This document shows, piece by piece, positions 10,197 through 22,331 of a stretch of 64,000 nucleotides of DNA (the first letter of the stretch is position 1; every line of letters starts with the position of its first letter). The notes beneath the pieces are model-generated. The model was not told the origin of the DNA. It did no database searches and saw only the letters and a list, made by a program, of their open reading frames with translations. The translations under genes and the position numbers were made by a program. This stretch comes from Amphibalanus amphitrite. Lineage: Eukaryota; Arthropoda; Thecostraca; Balanomorpha; Balanidae. The stretch lies in the NCBI RefSeq assembly GCF_019059575.1, contig NW_024881505.1:186001-250000 (forward strand), written 5' to 3'.

Positions 10197-10423
10197 GCGG
10201 TAGACCGCGCCCAAAGCCAGGGTCCCGGTAACGTGAGGTAGCCGAGTCGGGGCAGCGTGCGCTGACCCAAGCCGGGGCCGCGCGTCCTCCCGGTGTCATA
10301 TGATAGCCCGGGGCTGCCCGCGGGGATGCGGTAGACCGCGCCCAAAGCTGCGGCCCCGGCTTGGGTCAGCGCACGCTGCCCCGACTCGGCTACCTCACGT
10401 TACCGGGGCCCCTGGCTTTGGGC
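10197..10423. repeat. GC-rich foldback with about 73-bp inverted arms
   Basis: Arms at about 10209-10281 and 10350-10423 are near-perfect inverted repeats (for example GTGAGGTAGCCGAGTCGGGG versus CCCCGACTCGGCTACCTCAC), separated by about 68 bases. A 20-bp word, GCGGTAGACCGCGCCCAAAG, occurs directly repeated at 10197-10216 and 10328-10347. The unit could be a foldback transposon end or a palindromic duplication. No target duplication was found. Confidence 0.8.
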
Positions 10424-11315
10424 ACGGCTTCTGCTCATACTTTGTGGTGCGGTGGTGGTGCGTCGGGCCGCGCGCTCTGACTTCGGCCAAGAAAAATGCG
10501 TCAGCTGATCATTGTAATTTCTGCCACTTGCGTGTGGTGAAATGGGGTCATAACTTAAGAGACGGCTTTTTCATATCAATTATTTTACATAAAATCATAT
10601 TTCAAACCATAAATAATGTTCGACAGCCAAATAAAAGAAACAATACCAATACAGGCTTACAGTTTAAGGCTCGACATTGTGTTGTCTACGATTAGACAGC
10701 TGATAACTCATTCCCGTACGTCGTAACTCTATAATGACCTTTCCTTATTGTCACATGTGCGCCGCATTCGCGATTGTTGCCGACGCCCATAGATATAAAT
10801 ACCGACACCTGTTTGCAGGTTAGCCCACTACAGTTGTTATACATATCGAAAAACCGATAAACTTTTAGGCGAAAAAGGCACTATTCCAGGCCCATTTTTG
10901 ATTTTTTTTTTGCGATATTAGGTAAAAACAGAAGCTTCTTATCCTAGGAAAAATAAAATGGGAAATCTTTCAAAGGTGGCACACTACCTTTAAAGCTAAA
11001 CATTAGCTTTGCTAAGTGGGACTTTAAAGTAATCTTACATACTTTTACTCAGGTTGATAAATTAATTGCATACCTACTTTTTCAGAAGCTGTAAAGTATA
11101 ACATTTAAAGCTTTGCTGCTTTGATATGATCATAAAAGTGTAGTATTTACATTTTGTACTGTTATATTAACATGCATGTTAGCACATTTTCTATTTTTCG
11201 GTCACCTTTCGCAGAAATTCAACAAGTTATTGTTTTGCCACAAAGTAAAAGTATGCATTATTCTTAGCCTCATTCTATTCATGTATGCATTATTCTTAGT
11301 CTCAGAAATATCACG
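10424..11315. other. Intergenic, possible orphan core promoter
   Basis: No coding region seen. ATATAAATACC at about 10794-10804, followed some 30 bases later by CACTACAGTTG, resembles a TATA/initiator pair on the + strand, but no short first exon with a donor follows. It may be chance. Confidence 0.25.
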
Positions 11316-12060
11316 TAGTGAAAGTGGTACCTGTGACCCCTGTTTATGCCCCTGAGGTCATTCCAGGTCACGAATGGTATTTAACAGTTTTTCGCGAATA
11401 ACTTTTGATAGAGGCACGCTAGAGCGATGAAAACGCATTGGTTGTGTTCAGTTCGACTATGCGGATCGACTGATACGCACCATGACCCTTTCGGGTCAGG
11501 TCATGACCTTGAGCTGAGGTCAAATTTTCAAATTGACCTATCAAGGTCAAATTATAGTATATTTGATGCGTCTTGATAAGTGGAACACGATGCAGGTAAA
11601 AGCAATCTCGTGCAATGCCTGAGTCAAAAGTTATTGCAGAAAACTGTTTCCGAAAAAAAAAATCGGATATTTTAGCAGTTTTTGCCCCCTGCAGGCAAAA
11701 CCGTTGATATTAGGTCAAATCTGAGAATAAGCTCAGAAAGGGCGTTAATAGGGCTACCGAATGCGCTCTTCCGCAGCGCTGTAGCTCTATTGTTTCTAGA
11801 GTTATGCGCTGACTTCTTGGAAATTGTCCACATTCGACCTGAAAATCGGCGAAATTTTGCCTGCAATGACCTCTGGCGACCTGACCTTTGACCTGACCAA
11901 TAAAGTGACCGTAGTGTTTTCGTCATTATTTTTGGCGCTCTTTCGAACGCCGTCTTCCGAGTATCGCTACGTGGCCCAGGACCGAGTTAGAAAGGTCAAA
12001 CCCCCACCCCCCTCAGCATGGCGTGGCAATCCAGGACCCCCAGTGGGGCGCGGGCTAGTA
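11316..12060 (+). repeat. Partial TTAA-type MITE (E family), right part
   Basis: Aligns with 63130-63866 and 45070-45480 over several hundred bases (for example CTAGAGCGATG, GGATCGACTGATA). The right end GTGGGGCGCGGGCTAGTA is a decayed version of GGGGCGCGGGTTAA, and a C-run lies at 12000-12012. The left terminal hairpin is missing. Its GCGTTAATAGGGC at 11738-11750 is the intact counterpart of the insertion site used by the elements at 64-2125. Confidence 0.7.
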
Positions 12061-12163
12061 AAATGTTTCGCTTACTTTAAGGTAGTGCTCTTATGCTTCA
12101 TAGTTTAAGACAAACCTGCCAGGGTATTGTTTTGCACTGCTAACCAATTTCAGGCATTTTGCA

Positions 12164-12689
12164 TTAAAGGGACTGTCCCACCTTTGCATTAGTTCTGAGT
12201 TGAGATAGCCAAGTTGGCGGCCAGGTTCAGAAACCACTATATATCCTGGTCGCAATATCCTCAGCTTCGTGGTGTTAAAGAAATTCGTTCCCTTCGTTTG
12301 AAAAGTGGGCCTTAGCTAAGGCCCTATCTCTTAACTATTAACGGCCATTTGATGACGTCATTTGCATTTTGAACGCCTGTCACGCATGTGAAGTTTCACT
12401 TGAGTTACGAATAAGCTAATCAGAGACACTTGTTATTGTATGAGCCGCGTCATATTTGAGAGCAAATACCTATATTTGCTGCCAAATTTCCCCCACATTG
12501 ACATGAAGTAAATCCTTCATTACGTCACAGAACCGATCTAAATGACGTCACGATGAAATATAAAAGTCGCAATATCTCAAAAAGTATACAATGAAAACGC
12601 GTAAAAACCTGCAGAATTCGTCACAATATCATGAGTAACATTTCCGAATCCTAAATGGTGCTTTTTTGAAGGTGGGATAGTCCCTTTAA
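12164..12689. mobile_element. MITE with TTAAAGGGAC ends (V family, copy 1)
   Basis: The ends are inverted: TTAAAGGGACTGTCCCACCTT (12164-12184) with its last base matching the family, and AAGGTGGGATAGTCCCTTTAA at 12669-12689. A second copy lies at 15839-16325. Both begin and end with TTAA, so the duplication could be TTAA or the inner TA. The 526-bp interior is non-coding. Confidence 0.75.
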
Positions 12690-12808
12690 TGTCATGCCTC
12701 TTAGCTCCATACCGTTAACTAAAATTCGTTGTAAACATGAGCTCAAAAACAGTGTATTTTTCATTGTGCAGTCATGGTGACAATTTCATCAGGCGCTCTC
12801 AGACGCCA
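12690..12808. other. 3' flank of the next minus-strand cuticle gene
   Basis: No feature beyond the gene's 3' flank was recognised. Confidence 0.3.
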
Positions 12809-13591
12809 CTACTTGAACTCCTCTGAAGACAGCACCGGTGCCTGGGCATTGATGCCCTGTGGAATGGCGTCGCCCTGCGGCTGGAAGCCCTTCTCGTCGG
12901 CCACCCAGTTGACGGTGATGGTCTGACCCTCAGGTGTCTGGAAGCTGTACGATCCCTGCATGACGATGCCGATCTCCTCTCCGATTTGTTTGGGTTGTCC
13001 GGCCACGTCCTGCTGGATCGGGTCGGTGGTCTCGAAGCCGTACTGGAACGAGCCGTCCTCACTCTGACTCATTTCCATACGCAGGATGCCGGCCTCCTCG
13101 AGAGTCTTGAACTGGGGACGGTTTTCCTGGAACTCCTGTGGCTGGGCGGCGGCCAGAGCCACCAGAGCGCAGACCACCAGCTGTCGGCGGAGAAGACACA
13201 ATCAGAGGAGGACATCCCCTCGAAGAAGATGAGTTCAGACGGTTTGGACATCTGCTTAGAGGAGACGAAATTATTGGTGAAAGTGTGAAGGGAAAATGAT
13301 GGTTGGCGAGGCGATCAGTGGGAGACCAAAATGGGACGAGGCTTGGTGGAAGACTGGTCAAAGTAATGCTAGGACGTGCCCTGGCTAGGACAATACGGAA
13401 GACTAAGACAAGGGGAGATGAGGCTGTGATGGCCACCGGGTCAAAGTGACGTGGTCGTGGGGGCTGGAGAATTGTGGTCATTACTGAGGGCGACAGGAAC
13501 AGAAGCGAAACAGGAGTTCAGTCGTAAAAGTAAAGAATAGATCAGCTCGAATATTGTATGTTTTTAAAACTGACCCACTCACCAGTTTCAT
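12809..13591 (-). CDS. RR-1 cuticle protein (two exons, 126 aa)
   Basis: Exon 1 is 13591-13583 (M-K-L, donor GTGAGT); exon 2 is 13180-12809 after CAG (intron 402 bp, phase 0). Signal peptide MKLLVVCALVALAAA, the same as the gene at 2640-3169. The pro-region is different (QPQEFQENRPQFKTLEEAG), with an unusual R-M-E-M-S-Q-S segment before the RR-1 domain. The domain keeps EDGSFQYGFET, QGSYSF and WVADEKGFQP. The C-terminal tail is a short hydrophilic GINAQAPVLSSEEFK. The core DNA is nearly the same as in the other paralogues while both flanks of the protein differ, which points to homogenisation of the core. A long antisense open frame (13059-13481) is a shadow. Confidence 0.92.
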
Positions 13592-13612
13592 ATTGTCTTG
13601 TTGGTTGTAACG

Positions 13613-13651
13613 AGTGAACTATCCCTCTGCGCTTCTCGCTGCACTTTTATA
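13613..13651 (-). promoter_or_regulatory. TATA box and initiator of the cuticle gene at 12809-13591
   Basis: Minus strand TATAAAAG at 13651-13644; AGTTCACT at 13620-13613 lies at initiator distance. Confidence 0.65.
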
Positions 13652-13659
13652 CCTACGCT

Positions 13660-14215
13660 GATCCTATAGTTTTTGTCTAAATGTTTATGTTCGCTGATAA
13701 TCCTTGCCTGTTGCTATGTCAACCATCTCCCGTTAGAACGTCGCGGCATATATTGACAGATGCGTCCACTGCGTCTCGTAGCGGTAAATCCGGATTAGTG
13801 CGATGGTTGCGGGTACACTTTATATCTTCCAGCGTATCCTTGATAGCTGATGTTGTAATGCAATCCCCAGAATCGCACTTGGGCTCCCAGCGTCGCAAGA
13901 AATGTACCTATAAGTTGCTTGGAATAAGTCAAGTAAAAACAATAACAGCGCCATAAAAAGCATTAGGAACATGTTATTTCTAAAATAGAAGGTAAAGCCT
14001 AGGACTTGTACAGAGGTAACAATAGCATAAAGCGAACATGCAAACTGCTGAATCCCTTGTCGTTTTTTCTCTATGATTCGTTTTTATCAAGTCCCGTCTT
14101 TAAGCTAACTCAGCCAAGTTATGCCGGCAGCGTCTGTGCTTCCCTGTGATGCTTTACCAAACAGTAGCACTATCTTATTAACTTACCACCAACTAATCCC
14201 AGATAAGCCCAAATC
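13660..14215. other. Intergenic, nothing recognised
   Basis: The 5' flank of the gene at 12809-13591. No element ends or coding motif. Confidence 0.3.
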
Positions 14216-15399
14216 TTAACCCGCGCGGGGCTGGGGGGGGTAAATTTTACCCCCTCGCGAATTTTTGCGATATCTCAAAAACGGCGGCGCGCAGCGCCGC
14301 CAAACTTTCAGTACCTTTTCTTACATCAATTTGACACGTTCCCTGAAAATTTGAGCGAAATCCGTCGGAAATTTTTTGAGAAATTGACGTTTTAGTGACG
14401 TCATGTTCGCCATTTTCGCCTCAAAAACGGCAAAAGTTCAAACGCCGCTAACATCTTCATTTTTAAAGGAATCAAGACGTAACAAAAAAGGTTATACGTA
14501 ATTTTACTTTGTCTATCAAATGGCTATCTCGGTTTTTTGAAAATTTTGGATTTTGGCCTACATTTTTTCAAAAAAAACTGACTTTTTTGGGAAAATCATT
14601 ATAAAATCCAAAATTATAAGTCTATCGAAAAAACCGGAATATATGTCAGAGAAGTGGTCTATGTGCACCAACATACCAAATTTTAGAAGAATCGGTTCAA
14701 AAATGTGGGAGTTATTCAAAATTTTATGACGTCACGACACACAAAATTTTTGAAAAATGACTTTTTTGGAAGTTCTAGACCTCGAACGGAAACAAAAATA
14801 GCACCATTCGATTTGCCGTGAAAAACTGCATCAGATAGACACCTTTTTAGGCCTTAACAACCAACTTCAAAATTTGACCTCACTTGACCTGACCTTGACC
14901 TGACCTCGACCTGAAATTCATCCAGAGGTGGTCAATATCACTAATTGAGTGTGCCTATTGAATTCTATGAGTAAAATGACCCATAAAACATGTGTCGCAC
15001 ATGCCCTTTTCTATATTTTGTTTTTTGGTGACCTGACCTGACCTGACCTGACCTTGACCTTGACCTCTGAATGATATTGTATGCAACGAATATTGTCTTG
15101 GTAGCCTAAGAACACGTTTTGGGCGATCAGTCTCAGTCCATGACTCCATTCTTCGGTAACTACGGTGCAAGGCCGATACTGTAGAAACTTGCAATTTGTA
15201 CCCTTGACCTGACCTTGACCTTGACCTCAAACTTTAAATTAAGTACATGTTTTTAGTATTTCGTGATGAGAGCTTTCGATTGGCGTTTGAATTTTCCAAA
15301 TCGGACCATTAGTTCGGGAGATAACAGGGGGGGTAAAATTTACCCCCCCCCCCCCAGCCCCGCGCGTTCGGCTGGAGACCCCAGCCCCGCGCGGGTTAA
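14216..15399 (+). mobile_element. TTAA-flanked MITE, piggyBac-like (copy T4, G family)
   Basis: TTAA at 14216-14219 and 15396-15399. Ends CCCGCGCGGGGCTGG are inverted and near-perfect, and the right end carries the GGGGCTGG word twice. Terminal hairpins: G-run, TAAATTTTA, C-run on the left (about 14232-14255) and G-run, TAAAATTTA, C-run on the right (about 15326-15357). A subterminal palindrome CGGCGGCGCGCAGCGCCGCC lies at 14283-14302. The 1184-bp interior has no ORF and carries arrays of TGACCT at 14874-14915, 15029-15065 and 15201-15228. It is the cleanest full-length copy in the window. Confidence 0.88.
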
Positions 15400-15838
15400 T
15401 ACAGCAAGCTTCTAAAAAAAAAACAAGTTTCAGAGCTCATTTATCTGCCACAGTGGATAAGCTTAGCCTTTTACAAGGATCAGTTTAGTAGAACGCGCCC
15501 TTTCAAGCCATGCATCCTTGCTGACGCTCATTTTTATACAGAGCGGTGTGTTAGGGTCGGCCCCGTTATTACCTTTGACAACCACTGATCCTTGTTAGTT
15601 GAGTATATTCCTCATCTAATCTGGCAATTCAGAAGCTAAATTGTCATCCCTGACAAGACGCATCGGTGTATAAAATTTTGTGCACATACACATTACACAG
15701 CTTGTATAGTTATTTCTCGTACATTCGCCGGTATAGTATGATGTGGAAGCGTATGCACACATTCCCAATACATGCTTAAAAACAGGACTTATCCGTATAT
15801 GTGTCTGACGCACTGTGCGATATCGTGAGCTCTCCAGA
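15400..15838. other. Intergenic, nothing recognised
   Basis: No gene or repeat end was identified between the two MITEs. Confidence 0.3.
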
Positions 15839-16325
15839 TTAAAGGGACCCTCCCACCTTAACATTAGATTTGAGTTGAGATAGCCAAAATGGGGTCCCTG
15901 GCTCACAATTACCGGTTTCGGCACTCACAACATCGAGAAATGCCTTAAATCGGAAATATTGAATTTCAAAATTGCAGCATTTTGATTCAGAGGGGCTAAT
16001 GCATAAAAATACCCCTCTGAATGTGTGACGTCAGCGCAGATATCTAACGATTTTTAAATGTTTGACTAAAACGTTTTGTAGCACGCGGTGGTATACGCTA
16101 TTTGTGCGCAATATCTGCCGCAAACGCCGCACTTCTAAAATAAAGTCGCTAGAAACAGCGTAGATCCCAAAAAAAGTAAACAAAAGTAAAAGTCTAATAT
16201 CTTGAAAACCGGTGAATATTTTTCGGTGAAATTTGGTAGATATTCGTTTTCGCTCTTTCTGAACCGAGCGACATCACTTTCATGCCAATTCATAAACTTT
16301 TTTGAAGGTGGGAGGGTCCCTTTAA
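15839..16325. mobile_element. MITE with TTAAAGGGAC ends (V family, copy 2)
   Basis: TTAAAGGGACCCTCCCACCT at 15839-15858, with the inverted counterpart AGGTGGGAGGGTCCCTTTAA ending at 16325. Like copy 1 (12164-12689), it has GAGTTGAGATAGCCAA just inside the left end. Length 487 bp, non-coding. Confidence 0.78.
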
Positions 16326-16951
16326 GCCCAACAACCATGGTATCATATAAATCTACTAAAAATACTCCGTTTTTTCCACGTGCATTGATTTTGCTTAAAT
16401 GTTGTTAGGGTCCTCTATTCGCAAAAGAAATCCGTCTAACTTTTTTGAGAAGCCCGGTATGTATAATATAAGAGGGATATCAGGCATTGTCAAACACATG
16501 TGGCGACCATGAGCCTTTAATTTTGTTACGCCAGGCTGTTCTTGCAAACATGACTGTGACGCATATAAAACTGATCGTCAGTCAAATATTGTATGTATGT
16601 ATGTATGTATGTATGTATTTACGATCATGGGCGATCCACACATGGCATGGCGATTACTGCCCTCTATTGCTTTGCTTCCTCGTGAACCCATTCAAACACT
16701 CGCCAATGTTCCTATTTCTAAACACCGTACAGATTGCTGCTGATATATATTGCATGCATTTCTATGCCTACATACACACAGCATACAAGTGACCGCGAGC
16801 GCATTATGACATAAAGACTGAGGACATTCGGGTGCGGGTCGCCGGGTGGCCGGATGGAGGCCTCTGGGCGGTGGCTGAACGGTTGGTGTCACGGACGTCA
16901 GACCTCACCCAGGGATCCAGGGGATGGTCTGGTACTCGGTTCTGTATGGAC
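16326..16951. other. Intergenic with a (TATG)n tract
   Basis: A (TATG)n microsatellite spans about 16591-16618. The rest is the 3' flank of the minus-strand cuticle gene, with no recognised gene. Confidence 0.5.
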
Positions 16952-17281
16952 TTAGACTGACGGAGCCACCGGGATGGCATCGCCCTCCGGCTGGTAACCC
17001 TTCTCGTCGGCCACCCAGTTGATGGTGATGGTCTGACCCTCAGGAGTCTGGAAGCTGTACGATCCCTGCATGGCGATTCCAACTTCCTCTCCAATTTGTT
17101 TGGGCTGTCCGGCCACGTCCTGCTGGATCGGGTCGGTGGTCTCAAAGCCATACTGGAACGAGCCGTCCTCGTTCATGGTCGAATCCATGCGCAGGATGCC
17201 GGCATCTTCCAGGGTCTTGAACTGGGGCTCCAGGTCCTGGGGCCGGGCGGCCGCCAGCACCACCAGAGAAGCCAGCAGGAA
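16952..17281 (-). CDS. RR-1 cuticle protein, main exon (112 aa with distant exon 1)
   Basis: Exon 2 (17281-16952, after a CAG acceptor at 17284-17282) encodes 109 residues: the rest of a signal peptide (FLLASLVVLAAAR), the linker PQDLEPQFKTLEDAGILRM, and the RR-1 domain with DGSFQYGFET, QGSYSF and WVADEKGYQP, ending PVAPSV. As in every paralogue here, a 9-12 base first exon is required upstream. None lies within the usual 200-600 bp. The nearest good candidate is M-K-F at 22340-22332 with donor GTAAGT and its own TATA/initiator, which would make a 5.05-kb intron full of repeats. If that link is wrong, the gene has lost its first exon and promoter. Confidence 0.85.
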   Translation of the reverse strand, partial: FLLASLVVLAAARPQDLEPQFKTLEDAGILRMDSTMNEDGSFQYGFETTDPIQQDVAGQPKQIGEEVGIAMQGSYSFQTPEGQTITINWVADEKGYQPEGDAIPVAPSV

Positions 17282-17389
17282 CTGCAAATGAACAAAGTAA
17301 AGATTATCATTCTATTTTTAACAAGAGCAAGCAATTCAGGGGCATCTCTGCATATACCTGCAAGAAGGATTATGATGTATGAATGCAGA

Positions 17390-17850
17390 GGCAGTGGCGT
17401 ACCAGTAATAAAAAGCGACGATTGATGGCACAATCTCTTTAACGGGGAATATTTGTTTCTGGTCCCTAAAAAGCTGTTTCTGGCACCTAATTGCTGATCA
17501 GCCCCAAAATGCTTATTCGACCCTAATATCTGAATCTGGCACCTAATTGCTTCCACACAGCCTAAAGTTGCCAGATCGTCTAGTTGAACTCCGTATTTGC
17601 TGTTTGCTGATTCAGCACAAAACCAAAACATCCAGCACCTATTTTATTCCACGTTTGCCTACCTAATTCGCGTAATCTTCCTGATTTTATGTATCCTAAC
17701 AACATGAACGTTGCATTCGGTGATGTCAAGTGCCATTTTCGCCAGTGGAGATAATGATTAATGCCATTTCTAGCCAAAAGAGAATCACTAGCCAGCTATG
17801 GTGCAGCATAGCAAGACGCTCATATACCAGCCCGCTATGTAGAGACTAGA
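17390..17850. repeat. Interspersed repeat, inverted relative to 21550-21880
   Basis: Words such as GCTGTTTCTGGCACCTAATT and CCAGCACCTATTT recur in reverse complement at about 21655-21850. It lies inside the proposed long intron. Family unknown. Confidence 0.5.
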
Positions 17851-18479
17851 GATTATTGCACCCTCAGCCATTTTAACGTGAAAAGTTTGGATCCGTCACT
17901 TCCAGCCAGGCTCTCAGTTCATAAACTGGAGTAAAGCAAAATGTCAACTCTGAACAGACATGCCACGCAACCGGCCCTCTTTTCAATATTATTAGCTTTC
18001 TGCAATCATCGTCTGACTCCATCTCGATCAAACGCAGCATCCGGTTTCTAAGGGGCGTTTGACTGACCGGCCACACAATAACCAAAAACAAAATCAAAGC
18101 TTCATGCACACATATGACATAAGCAGCCCCCTCCAAAGTCATATGGCAGCATGGGCGTGACTTTTCCTACTAGCCCATAGGGTTGCGTGTTAAAATGCGA
18201 CTTTTCGCGCTCGATTTTCAAGGTTTCGTAGTGTGGGCATCCACATACAAAGTATGTCAAAAGATAGCTACAACATTTTTATTTCCATTTTTGGGACGAA
18301 AAGTTCAAGCCCATCCAACCGTTTTCGAGATATTCGTCTATATATGACCCCATGTTTTTGATACATCGGAAGGTCCTGTGTTCGAATCTCGGACAGCTCA
18401 AAACTTTTATCGTTAATGTGCGGCAAACCATTGCTGCAAAGTAAAGTAGGGGTGAGCGCGCTGGTGATGGAGTGTTGTA
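17851..18479. other. Intronic or intergenic, nothing recognised
   Basis: No convincing gene. A tRNA T-arm-like word near 18370 was considered and rejected. Confidence 0.3.
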
Positions 18480-19010
18480 AGTTGGTATACCTGACCTTTG
18501 ATTCAAGCCGGATTTTGCGGCACCAACCTCATTTTCAGGTCAGGTCAGGTCACTGACCTATGACGTCATAAGTGAACCTCTGCACGGTCTAAAAAACGTC
18601 GTAACATAGCTACTCCATCACTTCAAGGAGATCTATCACAGGTAGATGAAACTTACAGAACTTATCAAACTCCCTTATTCTCAAAAGTCGTTAACTTCGG
18701 ATTTCTCCTAAGGGTCACCTAACGTCAGGTCGGTCAGGTGATCTGGCCATTATAAGCCGATAGGGGGGGGGGGGATATACAGCTATTTTGGCGCTGACAG
18801 TGATCTTAGACGGAAAAGAGACAAATAGACTCAGAAAGACCTGCCGAATTGAATAACGTGCAACTTGACCTCATCATGAGGTAATGACCTGACTTGACCT
18901 TGGACGGAGGTCAACATCGTAAAATACAAAAAGCATATCATTCGACGTGGCTGAGCATCACGAACACGATGGTGTCAAAATTGCAGCTCTGATACCATTT
19001 TAGGCGACTA
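18480..19010. repeat. Degenerate AGGTCA-rich MITE relic
   Basis: Contains TCAGGTCAGGTCAGGTCACT (18535-18554), other TGACCT words and a G-run at 18762-18773, as in the TTAA elements. GTGGCTGAGCATCACGAACA near 18947 matches 38846-38865. No intact ends are visible. Confidence 0.5.
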
Positions 19011-21540
19011 CCGAACAATCCACTTCCTGGTATGCCAATGCTTTTATTATCTAAAGACGATGAACACTGAACATTCTCATATATGCAAACATGCCACTTT
19101 GGGTTACAGAGTAAGTGGTTCCCAATGGTACTTACTACACGTTCCACACATCACACTACCGCTCGTAATTGCAATGCAAATAAGCTTTGGCTCGTTGGAA
19201 ATAAACTTTGGCATTGGAAGATGTCACAGTATTACACTAAACATTGACCACAATTAGATATCAGGTATCAATATCAGTAACATTCAGCTCATCCTCAACA
19301 CATAACAATCAGACGGAGAACACTACGGTAAACCTCAAAGAGGTTTTGGCCATGGTAGGCAATGAGGCATAGCTGCGAGCAGGATCTTCGATCTGAGAAA
19401 ACATGATGAAATTACATGTATCACACTTGCAATAAAAACAAACTCAAGTGATACTTATCTTTGAAAAATCAGAATGAAAGAACATGAACCTATTTGAAAA
19501 CATAACAAGCATTATCAGAGGAATAGTTAATGCATGGTTATTTAAAAGACCTGTTAATATTAAGGTAGTGGATTGTTAACAGGATCTTAGAATAGGCGAG
19601 AGATGTTACCTTCAGAAGGGTTTCCTTTCGTGGTCACACATTATTGATGTTAACAAATGAACACTGGGTGGCGCACACCCTGAAAGTGACAGCTTCACAC
19701 AAGCTGTTGTTATGTTGAAAACTAGGTTTCCTTCCTGTTCAGATTAAGACAGTTGATGGCACCTTTGGTTAGCTTTGTTCAAGGAAGCATTCATTTTGCC
19801 AGTGTCGGTAGGGCAGCCTGGCTACATATGTATAGGAATCTTGAGCCAGGCACAGCATACATGGTAGTGCATGTCTTGTCCTGAAAAAGGATCAGAGATA
19901 TATGGCTAAGGAAGTTATGAATGGAATTGACTCAGGCTGCTCTGAGGATGATTGACCACAAAGACATGGCTATTGTGAAAGCCCTGAAATAACTTATGAA
20001 CTGGTGTGTTTTGAGTGAAGTGGAATATCAAGAACGGCATTAAAAAAGAAAGAGTAAAAATTGACCTAAAAATTATCTTCCATGTTTAGTTTCAATCACC
20101 TAAATCTTACGCGTTTTCATACAAACTAAAATTACCAAGAAATTGCACAATTATCACTAACATGTGGCAACAAATGCTTCTTTCTACTTACTATCCACTT
20201 TCATGGATGCAGGATGCATGTGTTTTGATTTCATTATCATAGCAACACAGTTGTACGAGATGCTCACACAAAGTATTATGTTATATGTTGATGTTATTCA
20301 GCTAGAGCCTGGGACAGTGATATTGTATTGTTAAGTTTGTTCAAAACCAATCCCAAAATTTGCCAGTTTTGGGGGGAAATGACATCTAACTGAAATCAAT
20401 TTTCCACTTTCATCTCCAATTTTCAAGAACAATTTTTCACTCTGAAATAAAATTTTGGGACTCTGTTCACTGTTCATAAGTCATAACAACAGCTTCATTT
20501 CTTAGTAATGATAGCTTTCAGAAGACTTCAGTCTTCCTTCATCAGCCTGTCAGGGCTCTAAAAATACATACAAACAAGTAGTGACCAACATAGAAAAGAC
20601 AATACACAAATGTCGTACGAAAGCTGCCATTGCAAATAGATAAAGCCGGTGTGCGCAATCTTTGCAATACGATTATACCAAATACCTATGCTCACAGCTA
20701 AGTCAAAAGGTGTCGCCATGCATCACAATTGATAAAATTCCTTGAAACTTCTTTTTTAACACATTGTTACGCAACAGTGAAAGAATGAGAAAGCATGAGG
20801 CTGGCCCACCACCCAGTCAAGTACAGCAGTTTACAAATTTGCATACACTTACTCAGAAAGGCCTTTGTTCACACAATTCCATGCATAATGAAGAGCCAAT
20901 TTTTTAATGCACACGATAGTTATTAAATACTTGGCCAGCACAATTTGTAAGTCTTTAAGTGTAGGGAGAACACCATGGAACCGCGTGAAACCACAAGCCG
21001 CCTTGTGTATAAATATGAAGCGCAATGTATTGAAACACGAGCGCCAGCTGCGCCGCGCTTCAGCGCAGCCATATCCTAGGATAATTTTCGGTATATAGTA
21101 AAAAGCTCCCAGTTCTAGTTGTTTTTCTAGATGATATAGTATAATTCTAGTATATACTAGGAAAAACTTTGGAGTACCCGACTCTTTAGTGCCCTGGACA
21201 TAAGCAGAAACGGATGAAAAAGGCACAACCACGCGTGGTTGTGCCGTGGCCACGGCACAACTCTGCGCGGCAAACAACGGACAATGTCCCGCGCAAGATC
21301 CCGCGTTTCTTCAGCGGCCTTGAACGGAATGAAAACATTACCTTTTTTAGCTATTTGATGACGTCAAAAAATACAATACCCGTTTTAATGGTCAAAATCG
21401 AGACAATTACTCACAAAAATGTTTCCCTTTAAGCATTACAAATAAATACTTTTAAATATTTAAATGACATTGTTTTTTCAAACAAATCAATATTATTTGC
21501 TTACTTAAACGTCATATACAATGCTGAGATCACTACGGGG
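19011..21540. other. 2.5-kb stretch with no recognised gene
   Basis: A/T-rich DNA. The longest open frame (142 codons, 20849-21277 minus) shows no motif. I cannot assign exons, RNA genes or element ends here. Confidence 0.3.
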
Positions 21541-21880
21541 CTGTCTTAGAGTGTAGCTGCACTGGCAACCATTAGGCTAGACTCCAGGGGTCATTATACC
21601 AGAACAACATGATTCTACCAGCCAGTAGTTCATTTTTCTACTAGATTGGTGCTACGCTCAGCATTTAGGTGCCAGATTCAGAAAAAAGAGTAAGGCGTAC
21701 CGATGAATAGGTGCCAGAAACAGCTAATTAAGGTCATTTTCCATGATTGGTGCTGGTATCCACCAAATAGGTGCTGAGGACCAATTTTGGGGCGAGTCAG
21801 CTTTTAGGTGCCAGAAATAGCTTTTCTGGGACGCAATTAAATGGCGTCCCTCTTTAACAATATATTATTTATTATGGTTG
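21541..21880. repeat. Interspersed repeat, inverted counterpart of 17390-17850
   Basis: Carries several TAGGTGCCAG words and CCAGAAATAGCTTTTCTGGG. Reverse-complement similarity to 17390-17850 indicates two copies of one element in opposite orientation. Confidence 0.5.
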
Positions 21881-22331
21881 GCAACACATGCAGTCGCACC
21901 CAGAAAAGGCCGACGACCGCCGGCGTACTGCCTCACTATGTTTAATGGCTGATGCAGAGTTAAAGGCCTTTTTTATTTTTCCCTGATCCTTACCATTTCA
22001 GTTACGTTATGATAAATTAACTCCGACTCAAGATTTGTCAACAACATTTAATAACTGATCGTTAGGATATATGCAATGTGCTGCCAATTTTCCCTCAAGT
22101 GAAGGCGGATTAGGCATTGAGGTATTGTTAAATTGAGCTGACTTCCGTTATTTTGGACTTCACTGGTTTTTAATTGACATATATCTATTCCTATTCTTAA
22201 GTGATGCTTTGGACTAAAATTGAAATATCACAAAAGCAGAAAATGAAGATAATCAATGATGTTGGTGAAAGCACCGACAAGACAGCAAATATGTAGACAC
22301 ACACTAGCGAATGAAGAACAAGACAACTTAC

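Noticed and set aside
18100-18106. ATGAAGCTT (minus) as first exon for the gene at 16952-17281
   Set aside because: It is followed by TGA with no GT donor after the third codon, and there is no TATA box.
18361-18395. tRNA T-arm-like word (GTGTTCGAATCTCGG)
   Set aside because: No acceptor stem, D-arm or anticodon arm can be paired around it on either strand.
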